From NCBI GenBank assembly GCA_910583775.1, contig CAJTYD010000019.1, forward strand, positions 1 through 36,035: a DNA stretch of 36,035 nucleotides, written 5' to 3'. Shown here in pieces: positions 1 through 7,965 of the stretch. The DNA is from an uncultured Muribaculaceae bacterium. GTDB lineage: Bacteria; Bacteroidota; Bacteroidia; Bacteroidales; Muribaculaceae. The notes below the pieces were generated by a model. The model did not search any database and was not told the origin of the DNA. It was given only the letters and a program-made list of their open reading frames with translations. Positions within the stretch are counted from its first letter, which is position 1, and each line of letters begins with the position of its first letter. Position numbers and translations under genes: made by a program.

Positions 1-126
1 ACTGAAAATTAAGTGTTTAACAGCATAAATTTAATTTTTGTCATCTACTAAAATTAAAATATTATGATTTAGGCACAAAAAACATGCGTTTTTTTACCCT
101 CTTAAATTAGGATCATAAAGAAAGAA

Positions 127-282
127 ATGCTACAAAATAGCACAAAAAAAAAGAAGCGCCGCCGTGCAATGTGGGCAGAATTTCTAAAATGGTTTTGCCC
201 TATATTAGGAATAGTGATAATATGGGAAATTGAGCTTGTTCACCAAGCAATGTCTATTGAAATAGAGATTAGAGGAGTTTGA
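127..282 (+). CDS. Possible 51-residue small membrane protein (hypothetical)
   Basis: A short open frame begins with ATG after the A-rich stretch 'aaagaaag' and ends with TGA. The N-terminus is strongly basic (KKKKRRR at residues 7-13). A hydrophobic stretch of about 17 residues follows (FLKWFCPILGIVIIW, about residues 19-33), then an acidic tail. This layout would suit a single-pass membrane peptide with the N-terminus inside. The last 14 bases overlap the 3' end of the exonuclease gene on the other strand. I see no clear TAnnTTTG promoter element upstream and do not recognise the family. It could be a chance frame in AT-rich DNA. An alternative start lies at Met15. Confidence 0.27.
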   Translation: MLQNSTKKKKRRRAMWAEFLKWFCPILGIVIIWEIELVHQAMSIEIEIRGV

Positions 283-757
283 GGGCGATGGCGGCGCAGG
301 CTTCGGCGTCGGCGAGGGCGTTGTGGTGGTTTTCCATGTTGTAGCCGCAGGCGGCCGCGGAGAGGTGGAGCTGGTGGCTGGGCAGCCGCAGGCAACGGCG
401 CGAGGCGGCAAGCGTGCAGTGGAATTCATAACCGGGGTATTCCATGTCGTATTTGGCAAATACCGCTTTCAGGCAGCTTTCGTCAAAGGGGCGGTTGTGG
501 GCCACCAACGGCAGTCCCTCGATGCGGGGTGCGATCTGCTCCCAGACTTCGGGAAACGACGGCTGGTCGTCGGTATCTTCGCGTGTAAGTCCGTGGATAC
601 GCGTGGTCCAGTAATTATAATAATTCGGCGTCGGCTTGATCAGGCTGTAGTATCTGTCGACTATCTCTCCTCCGCGCACAACCACTATGCCCACACTGCA
701 GACACTTGTGCGCTGTCCGTTGGCCGTCTCAAAATCTATAGCTGCGAAATCATTCAT
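269..757 (-). CDS. 3'-5' exonuclease, DnaQ/epsilon-like (DEDDh)
   Basis: A 162-residue DEDDh exonuclease of the DNA polymerase III epsilon/RNase T superfamily. Such enzymes remove nucleotides from DNA or RNA 3' ends with two metal ions. Motif I is AAIDFETAN (D8, E10), motif II is AHNRPFD (D92) and motif III is HNALAD (H145 and D150, the H-x4-D spacing of the DEDDh class). The length fits the stand-alone domain; no polymerase or BRCT part is attached. I chose the ATG at 757 because orthologues as I know them start directly before the AAIDFET strand. A TAATTTTG element on the minus strand at 789-782 also puts transcription start near 775, only 3 bases before the alternative in-frame ATG at 772. 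The physiological substrate cannot be told from sequence. Confidence 0.88.
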   Translation of the reverse strand: MNDFAAIDFETANGQRTSVCSVGIVVVRGGEIVDRYYSLIKPTPNYYNYWTTRIHGLTREDTDDQPSFPEVWEQIAPRIEGLPLVAHNRPFDESCLKAVFAKYDMEYPGYEFHCTLAASRRCLRLPSHQLHLSAAACGYNMENHHNALADAEACAAIALKLL

Positions 758-781
758 ATATTCTATCTTCATTTACCGCGA

Positions 782-789
782 CAAAATTA
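782..789 (-). promoter_or_regulatory. Bacteroidetes -7 element for the exonuclease gene
   Basis: TAATTTTG on the minus strand matches TAnnTTTG fully. No good TTTG lies 19-21 bases upstream, so this is a half-supported promoter. Predicted transcription start is near 775. Confidence 0.45.
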
Positions 790-908
790 ACGAAAAGCTG
801 TCGCATTTTCATATAGTAGATTCTAAAAATAACCTAATTATTCTGATCGAGTCTGTATCTATCTCGACATCTTCAAGACGCCGCAGAATAATTTTCTGCC
901 TTTACAAA

Positions 909-940
909 TTTGCAAATAAGGGATTTTAGGAGTAAATTTG
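909..940 (+). promoter_or_regulatory. Bacteroidetes promoter for gldE
   Basis: TTTG at 909-912 and TAAATTTG at 933-940 are separated by 20 bases, a full match to the Bacteroidetes primary sigma factor consensus. Transcription would start near 947, about 20 bases before the gldE start codon. Confidence 0.75.
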
Positions 941-966
941 CACTATAAACCAACACAGATACAGAA

Positions 967-2361
967 TTGGATACAGATCCTTTACCGGCCTCGCCGGCAT
1001 CTTTACTTATACTTCTATCCCAGTCAGCTCCGGCAATCAGCTTCACAGCGCCGCCCGACTGGTTTTCCTGGACAATACTCATCATACTTGCGTTCTGCTG
1101 CCTTATGATATCCGCTTTCGTTTCCGGGAGCGAGATAGCATACTTCGGTCTTACCCCTCAGGAACTGAACGAGCTGGAGGAATCGGAGGAGCCGCGCGAC
1201 AAGAAGCCTTTCTTTCTGATCGAGCACAGCGAGCGTCTTCTCGCCACCATCCTCATAGCCAACAATCTGGTTAACATCACGATGGTCGTCCTGCTCACGT
1301 TCGCCATCAGCCAGACGGTGATTTTCAACAGCAGCGTGCTCAACTTCCTGCTGCAGACCGTTTTCCTTACCTTTCTGCTGCTTCTTTTCGGAGAGATCTT
1401 TCCAAAGCTCGTTGCCCGCACCCGCACGATGTGGTGGGTACGCTTCGCCGCGCCGGGAGTGAAATTCCTTTATGATGTACTTGGTCCGCTCTCACGGATA
1501 ATGGTCAAGTCGACCACCATCGTAAACAAGGTAATCACCAAGAAACAGGAGAATATCTCAACCGACGAGCTCGAGAAGGCTCTTGAGATCTCGGACGTGG
1601 CCGACGGCAAGGAGAAGGAGATGCTCGAGGGTATCCTTACGTTCGGAGAGATCGAGGCGCATGAGATCATGATCTCTCGCGTCGACATGACCTCAATCGA
1701 ATATCACGACACCTGGCGCCAGGCGATGAAAGTGATTCTCGACTCAGGATTCTCGCGCATTCCCGTCTACGACACGACCCTCGATTCGATCAGAGGCATT
1801 CTCTACAGCAAGGACCTTCTCCCCTATATCGACAACAAGGACGAGGATTTCCGCTGGCAGAATCTGCTGAGGGAGGCTTATTTCGTTCCAGAATCAAGGA
1901 TGATCGACGATCTTCTCGAGGATTTCCGAAAGAAGAAGATTCACATAGCCATCGTTGTCGATGAATACGGAGGCACACAGGGCATCGTCACGCTCGAGGA
2001 CATCATAGAGCAGATCGTCGGCGAAATCGACGACGAATACGACGAGGTGTCGCTGATGTATAAGAAAGTATCGGATAACGCATACATATTCGACGCCAAG
2101 ATTCCGCTCACGGATTTCTACCATATTCTGGATATGGAGGATTCCGAAATCGCCGAGGAGGGCGACTCCGAGACCCTCGCCGGGCTCATCCTCGAGATCA
2201 AGGGCGATTTCCCGGTCCCCAAAGAGGTTATTGAGAAAGATAACCTCCGCTTCACGATCATCAAGATGGAGAAACACCGTATCGTTCGCGTCAAGGTCGA
2301 GGTGCTTACTCCCCGGAGCGGAGACGAAGCCGACAGCAAAGACAAAAACAAAGATCAATAA
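967..2361 (+). CDS. gldE: GldE-like CNNM/CorC transporter-family membrane protein
   Basis: A 464-residue protein of the CNNM/CorC (HlyC) family with the layout of gliding-motility protein GldE. An N-terminal DUF21 membrane domain has hydrophobic segments at roughly residues 34-56, 92-117 and 124-150. A pair of CBS domains follows at about 210-335, and a CorC_HlyC domain ends the protein (about 355-445). In Flavobacterium, GldE supports GldD and gliding/type IX secretion; in non-gliding gut Bacteroidales the role is unsettled and ion transport or membrane homeostasis is possible. The start is a TTG at 967: an in-frame TAA lies at 946-948, no ATG falls between it and the membrane domain, and the promoter puts the transcript start only 20 bases upstream. 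The phosphopantetheinyl transferase gene follows after 10 bases, so the two are probably co-transcribed. Confidence 0.88.
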   Translation: MDTDPLPASPASLLILLSQSAPAISFTAPPDWFSWTILIILAFCCLMISAFVSGSEIAYFGLTPQELNELEESEEPRDKKPFFLIEHSERLLATILIANNLVNITMVVLLTFAISQTVIFNSSVLNFLLQTVFLTFLLLLFGEIFPKLVARTRTMWWVRFAAPGVKFLYDVLGPLSRIMVKSTTIVNKVITKKQENISTDELEKALEISDVADGKEKEMLEGILTFGEIEAHEIMISRVDMTSIEYHDTWRQAMKVILDSGFSRIPVYDTTLDSIRGILYSKDLLPYIDNKDEDFRWQNLLREAYFVPESRMIDDLLEDFRKKKIHIAIVVDEYGGTQGIVTLEDIIEQIVGEIDDEYDEVSLMYKKVSDNAYIFDAKIPLTDFYHILDMEDSEIAEEGDSETLAGLILEIKGDFPVPKEVIEKDNLRFTIIKMEKHRIVRVKVEVLTPRSGDEADSKDKNKDQ

Positions 2362-2371
2362 AGGGTCAATA

Positions 2372-3064
2372 ATGGAAACAGAATTCATCTACTGGCGCCA
2401 CCGGACCGTTCCGGGCATCAAGGTCGAGGAAGTTTGCGGCGCCGAAGACAAGAACGGGCGCCTCTGGCTCGAGATGGCCTATCAGGTCTATGGAGAGAAC
2501 GGCCGCGACGGCTTCCGCGAATTAGGACACTTCCACAACGGCGCTCCGTTTATCCAGGGAGAGCTCAGCAGGATTTCCATAACCCACACCGGGAAGTTTC
2601 TCGCCGTTGCCACCCTGCCGCCGACTCCCGAAGTTAATCTCGCTGAGTTCTCGGAGCGCGCCGCCATCGGTATCGACGCCGAGTCGCGAACCAGGGAGCA
2701 GGTGTTGAAAGTAAGAGAAAAATTCCTTTCCGAGGAGGAGCTCGCCATGATCGACGCGAAAGACGTGGAAAGCAACGTAATCGCCTGGACCGCTAAGGAA
2801 GCGCTTTACAAAAGCGCAATGACCGAAGGGCTCGATTTCCGCAACGACCTGACGATCCTCCGTCTTCCCGTTCCGGGTCCGGCGGTTCCGCAGCGCGAAA
2901 ATCCCGAAGCGGGCCTCGACAGCATAGGCAAAGCGGCGATCCGGCTTAAAGACGGCGATGTGACAAAGGAATTCGAGATGCTCCTATATTCCTATGTATC
3001 CGAGGGCAATATCGTGACCCTGGCATACAGTCCGAAGTGCGCCAAATTCGGTAAGGAGCAATAA
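2372..3064 (+). CDS. 4'-phosphopantetheinyl transferase superfamily protein
   Basis: A 230-residue Sfp-type 4'-phosphopantetheinyl transferase. It transfers the phosphopantetheine arm of CoA to a conserved serine of acyl or peptidyl carrier proteins. The signature parts are THTG at about 71-74, the Mg-binding IGIDAE (D102, E104) and WTAKEALYK at 139-147 (K142, E143). The length matches the two-subdomain Sfp type rather than the short AcpS type. The frame stays open upstream into gldE, but the ATG at 2372 fits the family's N-terminus and sits 10 bases after the gldE stop, behind an AAGGGT-like ribosome site. It is followed by a strong hairpin at 3116-3152. The cognate carrier protein is not in the window. 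Confidence 0.9.
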   Translation: METEFIYWRHRTVPGIKVEEVCGAEDKNGRLWLEMAYQVYGENGRDGFRELGHFHNGAPFIQGELSRISITHTGKFLAVATLPPTPEVNLAEFSERAAIGIDAESRTREQVLKVREKFLSEEELAMIDAKDVESNVIAWTAKEALYKSAMTEGLDFRNDLTILRLPVPGPAVPQRENPEAGLDSIGKAAIRLKDGDVTKEFEMLLYSYVSEGNIVTLAYSPKCAKFGKEQ

Positions 3065-3115
3065 GGGATTCTTTCAATTAAAAAAATACAAAACTGTAAA
3101 TATTTATAAAAAATT

Positions 3116-3152
3116 AAACGCCGGAAGCGCACTGATGTCGCTTCCGGCGTTT
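3116..3152. terminator. Bidirectional hairpin terminator, ACGCCGGA-clamp type
   Basis: AAACGCCGGAAGCG pairs perfectly with CGCTTCCGGCGTTT: a 14-bp stem with a 9-base loop. It lies between the plus-strand transferase gene and the small minus-strand ORF, so it can end transcripts from both sides. The T run is short. The stem base is shared with hairpins at 11568-11604 and 20388-20420. Confidence 0.75.
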
Positions 3153-3211
3153 AGGCTTCAAGCCTTAGCTAAATTGTAAGATAGTGAACGGCGTCACAGC
3201 CCGGATGCAGA

Positions 3212-3328
3212 CTACATCGCAAGGATGCTGCGCAACTGCAGGAACACTATGAACGCACCCATTGCGTAGACCAGAGCCAACCCGGCCTTACGATAAAAAC
3301 GGCAATTTGAAAATTCTTCTGTTTTCAT
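3212..3328 (-). CDS. Possible 38-residue single-pass membrane protein (hypothetical)
   Basis: An ATG-to-TAG frame of 38 codons. The first half is polar and basic (KTEEFSNCRFYRK). The second half is a hydrophobic helix of about 20 residues (AGLALVYAMGAFIVFLQL) followed by RSILAM. Charge distribution suits an N-in single-pass peptide. It sits between a hairpin terminator downstream (3116-3152) and a GC-rich, apparently structured leader upstream (3360-3460), in an otherwise AT-rich gap. That setting suggests a transcribed unit rather than a random frame. I do not recognise the family. The lack of a clear ribosome site is normal in this phylum. Confidence 0.42.
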   Translation of the reverse strand: MKTEEFSNCRFYRKAGLALVYAMGAFIVFLQLRSILAM

Positions 3329-3359
3329 GATCTTTTAAGTTTTTATTCATAATTATTTG

Positions 3360-3460
3360 AAAGATGCTTCGAGCGGATTTCAACCGCCGGACAGGAAGCC
3401 CGGAGCCTGTTCCCTTTCCACGCCGCTAAGTTAGCCGGAACGGGTGCAATTTTCTTTCAG
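3360..3460 (-). other. GC-rich, hairpin-forming leader region upstream of the small ORF
   Basis: This block stands out in AT-rich surroundings. Read on the minus strand it contains GGAACAGG...CCTGTCC (near 3390-3415) and GCGG...CCGC (near 3372-3386) pairings. It could be a structured 5' leader of the 38-residue ORF or an independent small RNA. A 7-of-8 match to the -7 element (TTTATTTG, minus strand 3475-3468) lies just upstream. No other gene is visible from 3329 to 3664. Confidence 0.3.
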
Positions 3461-3505
3461 CGAAATGCAAATAAAGGTTAAATGGACGATTGAGTCGAAA
3501 GGTCA

Positions 3506-3540
3506 GTGCAATATATGGAATACTCGTGTGCAATATATGG
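3506..3540 (+). repeat. Direct repeat pair, possible operator of the XRE gene
   Basis: GTGCAATATATGG occurs at 3506-3518 and again at 3528-3540, 22 bases apart, which is about two helical turns. Both copies continue into nATA. The pair lies about 75-110 bases upstream of the -7 element of the XRE regulator gene, as expected for a dimer-binding operator. Confidence 0.4.
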
Positions 3541-3613
3541 TATAAGTATTAATTATTTATTAAAATCACGAATAAAAAACTCCAAATCGGAAAAAATATA
3601 ATTTAAAATTCAT

Positions 3614-3621
3614 TATATTTG
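3614..3621 (+). promoter_or_regulatory. -7 element for the XRE regulator
   Basis: TATATTTG matches TAnnTTTG. No TTTG is found at the expected -33 distance, which may mean dependence on an activator or a weak promoter. Start of transcription would be near 3628. Confidence 0.5.
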
Positions 3622-3664
3622 TATCGTTAAAACTCAAAAGACCCCGAGAATCCACCAGGAAATA

Positions 3665-3958
3665 ATGCGACAGGTCTTGATTAATATTAAAAAAACACTC
3701 AAAAAAGTCATTTCTATATCAATCTGTGAAGCCATGGAAATAGGAAATGTTTTAAGGAACAGAAGACAGACACTACGAACAACCCAGCAGTCGCTTGCCG
3801 ATATGTCGGGAGTGAGCGTAAGAATGATAAAAGCTATCGAAGGAGGCTATGCCAATCCCTCAATAGCTACCCTTGAAAAAATATTGAATGTTCTGGGGAT
3901 GAGGCTGACGATTGTCGACAAGCAGCAGAACGATTCAGACAAAACTGTCTCCATTTAG
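3665..3958 (+). CDS. XRE-family helix-turn-helix regulator (HipB-like), orphan
   Basis: A 97-residue protein with one Cro/C1-type DNA-binding domain at about residues 28-85. It reads IGNVLRNRRQTLRTTQQSLA, then SVRMIKAIEGGYANPSIATL and a final helix ending NVLGMRLTIV. The core resembles antitoxin-type regulators (HipB, Y4mF), but neither a HipA kinase gene nor any toxin follows on this strand, so it is an orphan here. The ATG at 3665 has AGGAAAT at a good distance. The in-frame ATG at 3734 would begin right before the domain and remove a lysine-rich 23-residue extension, so the start is uncertain. Direct repeats at 3506-3540 may be its operator. The targets are unknown. Confidence 0.8.
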   Translation: MRQVLINIKKTLKKVISISICEAMEIGNVLRNRRQTLRTTQQSLADMSGVSVRMIKAIEGGYANPSIATLEKILNVLGMRLTIVDKQQNDSDKTVSI

Positions 3959-4076
3959 ATCCGATTCCACGCCGGATTATTCATTCTTTATACATTCGCC
4001 GCTTTCAGATTCCTTAATCTTGATTTAGCAATTCCGCGACACGTGCAGGATCCATGCCGGGAATTTCTTTTCGGAA

Positions 4077-7000
4077 TCAATCACATACATAAACTATACG
4101 GTCGAGGGCGACATACCAGATATATCCCTTCGCCGACTTGAAGCGTCCGGTAGACTTCAGACGTTCCACATATCCGCGCACCTGCCTGCTGTATTCACGC
4201 TCCTTTTCCACCTGGCCGAACTTATAGTCGACCACAATGGCGTTCCCCTCCCGGTCACACATAATCCTGTCGGCCCTTGCGATATTTTCTTTCTTCGACC
4301 TGGAGCCATCCTTGGAAACGCTCTTTTTCCAGGCCCCTCCCCCAAGAAGATGCCGCTCGTTAAGCACGCGGTATGTCCCGTCGAACCAGCTGCGGAATTC
4401 AGCGGGCAGTCTCTCCAGATGAAGAGCCACAAACTCACCCATCTCCTTTGCCTTCTCTTCAGTTATTAATCCTTTAGATACAAGTTTCGATGCGCCGGAA
4501 GCCACATCGCCGGCTGTCACGACATTCTCCATAATGAAATGGAACATATTTCCCTCCGAGCGGGGATCGGTATCCTTCGCGGCGCCCTCATCATAATTGT
4601 CTGCATCGACAACGGCCGGAAGATTCGCCTCGCGATATTTCAGAGACTCGGGAACGCGACGCGAGCCGTATGAATCGACAGTAACGGTATTCACCGGCAC
4701 CTCTTTCTTTTCAGTATCTTTCGGAGCCTCGGCATATTTTTCTCCATACACAAGACTTCCTGTCTCCATCACTGATTCCAGGTCGGCAAGCCGACCGGCA
4801 AAGCAGGTATTTCCCTCCGGAGGCTCTCCGCCCCCGTCGATATTGTTTTCAAAGAAATCCTCCATGAGTGAGGGCAGTGAATTAGAATTTTTCCGGGAAG
4901 AGGCCGAGGCGAAGACATAGAGTTCGTTCTTGGCTCTCGTGAACCCGACATAAAGCTTGTTGAGCTCGTCCATGTGACGCATGTCGATATATCGGTCAAG
5001 CTCCCGTTCATGGGATGTTCCCCTTAAAGAGGTTGTGGTGTCGACAGGTATATAGGGAGGCATTGTATATGCGGCGGAACTCACGAGCCGGGGTTCAACC
5101 CATCTCCACTCCGGATGCGTTATACTCGAAGAAAAGAAAGAGACATTGACAAACGGCATCACCACGCACTTGAACTCAAGACCTTTCGACTTGTGGACTG
5201 TCATCACCCTGACAGCATCGGTGTCTTCAGGGGAAGTTATCGAGACAGACGCTCCCTTACGTTTCCACCACTCGAGGAAAGAGGATATGTCGGTGGGATA
5301 AGCATTGCAATACTCAAGCACGATATCCTGGAAGGCGGCAAGATAGGCGGCATCCTCGCGGCGCAAATACTCGGGTATGAACGTGACGATTATCGCCTCC
5401 ACAAGAGCAGGCAAGGACACTGACTGCATTTCGGCAAGCATCTGCTCTATGGCGTTATAGTCGGAACCGTATTTGAGGAATTCATCAAGCATTTCTGCCC
5501 TGGGGAGGTCCTTATGGCTGAGCGAAAACAGCCGGAAATTGCATTTCAGGCTGTTCCAGTCGGCAACGCCTTTCTTCTTGGCCTCCTCTCCGGCGCGTAT
5601 CTTCGGATCCACTCCCCGGTTGATGGTCTCGAGCGTATTGACGACAAGAGTCACCGCCTCCGACGAGGCAACCTTTAGCGATTCCTCGCTGATAAACTCG
5701 ATCTTGCGCGGATCATCGTGCCCGAGAGTGGCGTTATAGGCAGCAAAAGCCCTGATTATCGCCTCGCCCTGTGCATTGGTGTAGACAAGGAAGGCTATGT
5801 CCTTCATGAGATATTTTCTCGATCTCAGTTCGCCGACGATTTCGGGAGCAAGCGCGGAAAGAGAGGGCATCAGGTCGTCACTATTGTATCCTGTCTCCCT
5901 CTTTATCAGATTCAACTCCACATATCCGTTTACCCCCTTCTTTTTGGGATATTGTTCCACATTGGAATAAAGCTCATTGAAATCCAGCCTGCCGGGTTCA
6001 TCCACAGAGAGTCCGGAAGCGAGATACTTAAAGAAGCGGTTGTTGAACTCCACCACATTACGGTCGCTTCGCCAGTTGGTGTTTTCGGCAGGAGTATTTC
6101 CCTTTATCGTAGCCGAAGGGAAAGTCTCCGGAACGGTAGTGGTGATCAGAGAGGGGTCGGCGTTACGGAAGCGGTAGATACTCTGCTTGGCATCGCCGAT
6201 GATAAGGTTCTCGTTGCTTCGCGAGAGGCTTTCGTCGAGGAGCGGCCTGAGATTCTCCCACTGAAGCTCCGAGGTATCCTGAAACTCGTCGATAAGAAAA
6301 TGATTGAGGCGCGTTCCTATACGCTCGTAGATGAAAGGAGCGTCGTCATCGCCGATTATGCGTCGCAGCATGGCGTTGGTCTCGCCGAGCTCCACGGCGT
6401 TGTTCTCCTCAAGATATTCCCGACGTTTCTTCAAAGAGACATCGATAAGCCCGAGATATGGAAAATTCGCGGAATAAAGGCGCCAGTTCTTATATTCTTC
6501 TGAATCGAGAATTGTCTTCCAGGCGTTGACAGAAGCTGAAAAATCCTTGTAAATATCGGCCAGGGTCTGGAAATAGGCGAAATCTTTCTTTAACAATTTA
6601 CTATAAGTTGGCCCTTTGCCGAAAAAATCGTCACCCTTGACCGTCAGTCCCGAAGAGGGGAATCTGTCGGGATTGCATGAAAGAGCATTTTCGGCATGTT
6701 TTCTAAGTCCGTTTACCGTCTTATCGTCCTTATAGTCACCGGAATCGATATAGTTTCTTAGAGCCGTGGCCTTCTTGTTAACCGTCGTGAGCGCATTCTT
6801 CAGAGGAGTCTCATATTTACGTTTAAGATCATCATAAAGAAAGACAAGATCGGGATTGTTTCGGAAATAAGTCTCCAGATCGGGCCGGATTCGCTTGAAA
6901 TCCTCGGTCTGCAGTTTATTGACGGCATTCAGTATATCATTATAGAGACTGTTGTTCTCCTTTTTCTGAAAAATATTCCATTTGCCGCCGTTCTCCATCG

Positions 7001-7577
7001 AACGGTCCATAAGCAGCTTTATCCATTTCCGCACATCCGCCCTCGCATGGCCGCTGTTTATGTCTTCAAGAACGGCGTCGAGCCCGACTTTTGTCAGGAA
7101 CGAGGAATCGAGCTCGATCTGATAGCTGTCGTTGAGGTCTGATTCGTAGGCAAACGTTCGCAACACTATCTGGAAGAAGGAATCGATGGTAGAGACCTGG
7201 AATTCGGAATAATTGTTTAGCAAGACCGAAAGGGCCTTTTTGCAAAGCGACGTCAGTTGCTCCTCCTTCCCCTCGAGATGAAGGTCCCTGACGAAATCAT
7301 CCATATAGTCAGGCTTATCCTTCGACAGTCCGGGATAAGCGAGGGCAAACAGTTTTTTCACGATGCGCTCCTTCATCTCGTTGGTGGCCTTGTTGGTAAA
7401 GGTGACAGCGAGGATATGGGACAGCGAGTCCTCGAGCTCGCTGACAGTGCGCAATCTCCTCTTCTCACCCTCTTCGTTGACTTTGACTGTAAGGAAATAC
7501 CAGAGAAACTGTTTTGCAAGCGTATATGTCTTTCCCGAGCCGGCAGAGGCCCTCTGGATCTGGAGGAACTTATCCAT
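4077..7577 (-). CDS. UvrD/RecB-type helicase-nuclease (AddA-like)
   Basis: A 1166-residue superfamily 1A helicase with a C-terminal nuclease, resembling AddA/RecB of the double-strand-break resection machines. Walker A is ASAGSGKT at 10-17, the Walker B/motif II region is DEFQDTS at 430-436 and the late helicase motif is VHKSKGLEF at about 794-802. The C-terminal PD-(D/E)XK nuclease carries VVDYKFG at 1115-1121. The length is typical. In many Bacteroidales an AddB-like gene sits beside it, but none is visible here. It is the last gene of a minus-strand operon, 42 bases after the SUI1 gene. Expected role: unwinding and trimming DNA ends for recombination. It ends with TGA; 20 further in-frame sense codons follow before TAA, which I take as chance. 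Confidence 0.92.
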   Translation of the reverse strand: MDKFLQIQRASAGSGKTYTLAKQFLWYFLTVKVNEEGEKRRLRTVSELEDSLSHILAVTFTNKATNEMKERIVKKLFALAYPGLSKDKPDYMDDFVRDLHLEGKEEQLTSLCKKALSVLLNNYSEFQVSTIDSFFQIVLRTFAYESDLNDSYQIELDSSFLTKVGLDAVLEDINSGHARADVRKWIKLLMDRSMENGGKWNIFQKKENNSLYNDILNAVNKLQTEDFKRIRPDLETYFRNNPDLVFLYDDLKRKYETPLKNALTTVNKKATALRNYIDSGDYKDDKTVNGLRKHAENALSCNPDRFPSSGLTVKGDDFFGKGPTYSKLLKKDFAYFQTLADIYKDFSASVNAWKTILDSEEYKNWRLYSANFPYLGLIDVSLKKRREYLEENNAVELGETNAMLRRIIGDDDAPFIYERIGTRLNHFLIDEFQDTSELQWENLRPLLDESLSRSNENLIIGDAKQSIYRFRNADPSLITTTVPETFPSATIKGNTPAENTNWRSDRNVVEFNNRFFKYLASGLSVDEPGRLDFNELYSNVEQYPKKKGVNGYVELNLIKRETGYNSDDLMPSLSALAPEIVGELRSRKYLMKDIAFLVYTNAQGEAIIRAFAAYNATLGHDDPRKIEFISEESLKVASSEAVTLVVNTLETINRGVDPKIRAGEEAKKKGVADWNSLKCNFRLFSLSHKDLPRAEMLDEFLKYGSDYNAIEQMLAEMQSVSLPALVEAIIVTFIPEYLRREDAAYLAAFQDIVLEYCNAYPTDISSFLEWWKRKGASVSITSPEDTDAVRVMTVHKSKGLEFKCVVMPFVNVSFFSSSITHPEWRWVEPRLVSSAAYTMPPYIPVDTTTSLRGTSHERELDRYIDMRHMDELNKLYVGFTRAKNELYVFASASSRKNSNSLPSLMEDFFENNIDGGGEPPEGNTCFAGRLADLESVMETGSLVYGEKYAEAPKDTEKKEVPVNTVTVDSYGSRRVPESLKYREANLPAVVDADNYDEGAAKDTDPRSEGNMFHFIMENVVTAGDVASGASKLVSKGLITEEKAKEMGEFVALHLERLPAEFRSWFDGTYRVLNERHLLGGGAWKKSVSKDGSRSKKENIARADRIMCDREGNAIVVDYKFGQVEKEREYSRQVRGYVERLKSTGRFKSAKGYIWYVALDRIVYVCD

Positions 7578-7619
7578 GTCAAAAAAGTTTAAGCAAGTGA
7601 CAGGGCTTATTCAGCCCGC

Positions 7620-7964
7620 TTATTTCACCTTATATCCTTCCTGCCTCAAGGCCCGGGCGAGACGGTCGCGGCAATCTCCCTGGATGAGGATCTCGCCGCC
7701 GCGTGCCGATCCGCCCGTGGCGAGTCGCTGCTTGAGCCGGGAAGCGAGAGCGGCGAGCTCCTCGTCGGAGCAGGTGAAACCCTCGGCGATGGTGGCGCTT
7801 TTCCCCTTGCGGCCTTTCTTTTCAAACACTATATGTATGACATCCCCGGCCGTTTTCTCAGCCGGGGATTCGTCATGTATATCTTCATTCGCGCTCGAGG
7901 CATCGGGCTCGGGCAGATCGCCGGAGTCACGAAGCGAAGCGAGAGCGTCTTTCCAGTCACCCAT
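7620..7964 (-). CDS. SUI1/eIF1-like translation factor (YciH type)
   Basis: A 114-residue protein with a SUI1 domain at about residues 42-112. Characteristic stretches are KKGRKGKSATIAEGF and TGGSARGGEILIQGDCRDRL. Bacterial members resemble eukaryotic initiation factor 1 and are thought to act in start-site or initiator-tRNA discrimination on the ribosome, although their role in Bacteroidetes is little studied. The first 40 residues form a low-complexity acidic linker. I chose the ATG at 7964 (MGDWKDALASL): it falls one base after the stop of the upstream lipoprotein gene (7966-7968), which suggests translational coupling. A longer frame starting at 8036 would run entirely over that gene. Confidence 0.85.
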   Translation of the reverse strand: MGDWKDALASLRDSGDLPEPDASSANEDIHDESPAEKTAGDVIHIVFEKKGRKGKSATIAEGFTCSDEELAALASRLKQRLATGGSARGGEILIQGDCRDRLARALRQEGYKVK

Positions 7965-7965
7965 A

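Noticed and set aside
2231..2371. Longer phosphopantetheinyl transferase start inside gldE
   Set aside because: The upstream 47 codons overlap the conserved end of gldE and have no family similarity; the ATG at 2372 fits.
4014..4079. Twenty in-frame sense codons after the helicase-nuclease TGA stop, ending in TAA
   Set aside because: The protein is complete at the stop and orthologues as I know them end at about this point. A 20-codon open stretch is expected by chance, and TGA is the normal stop of other genes here.
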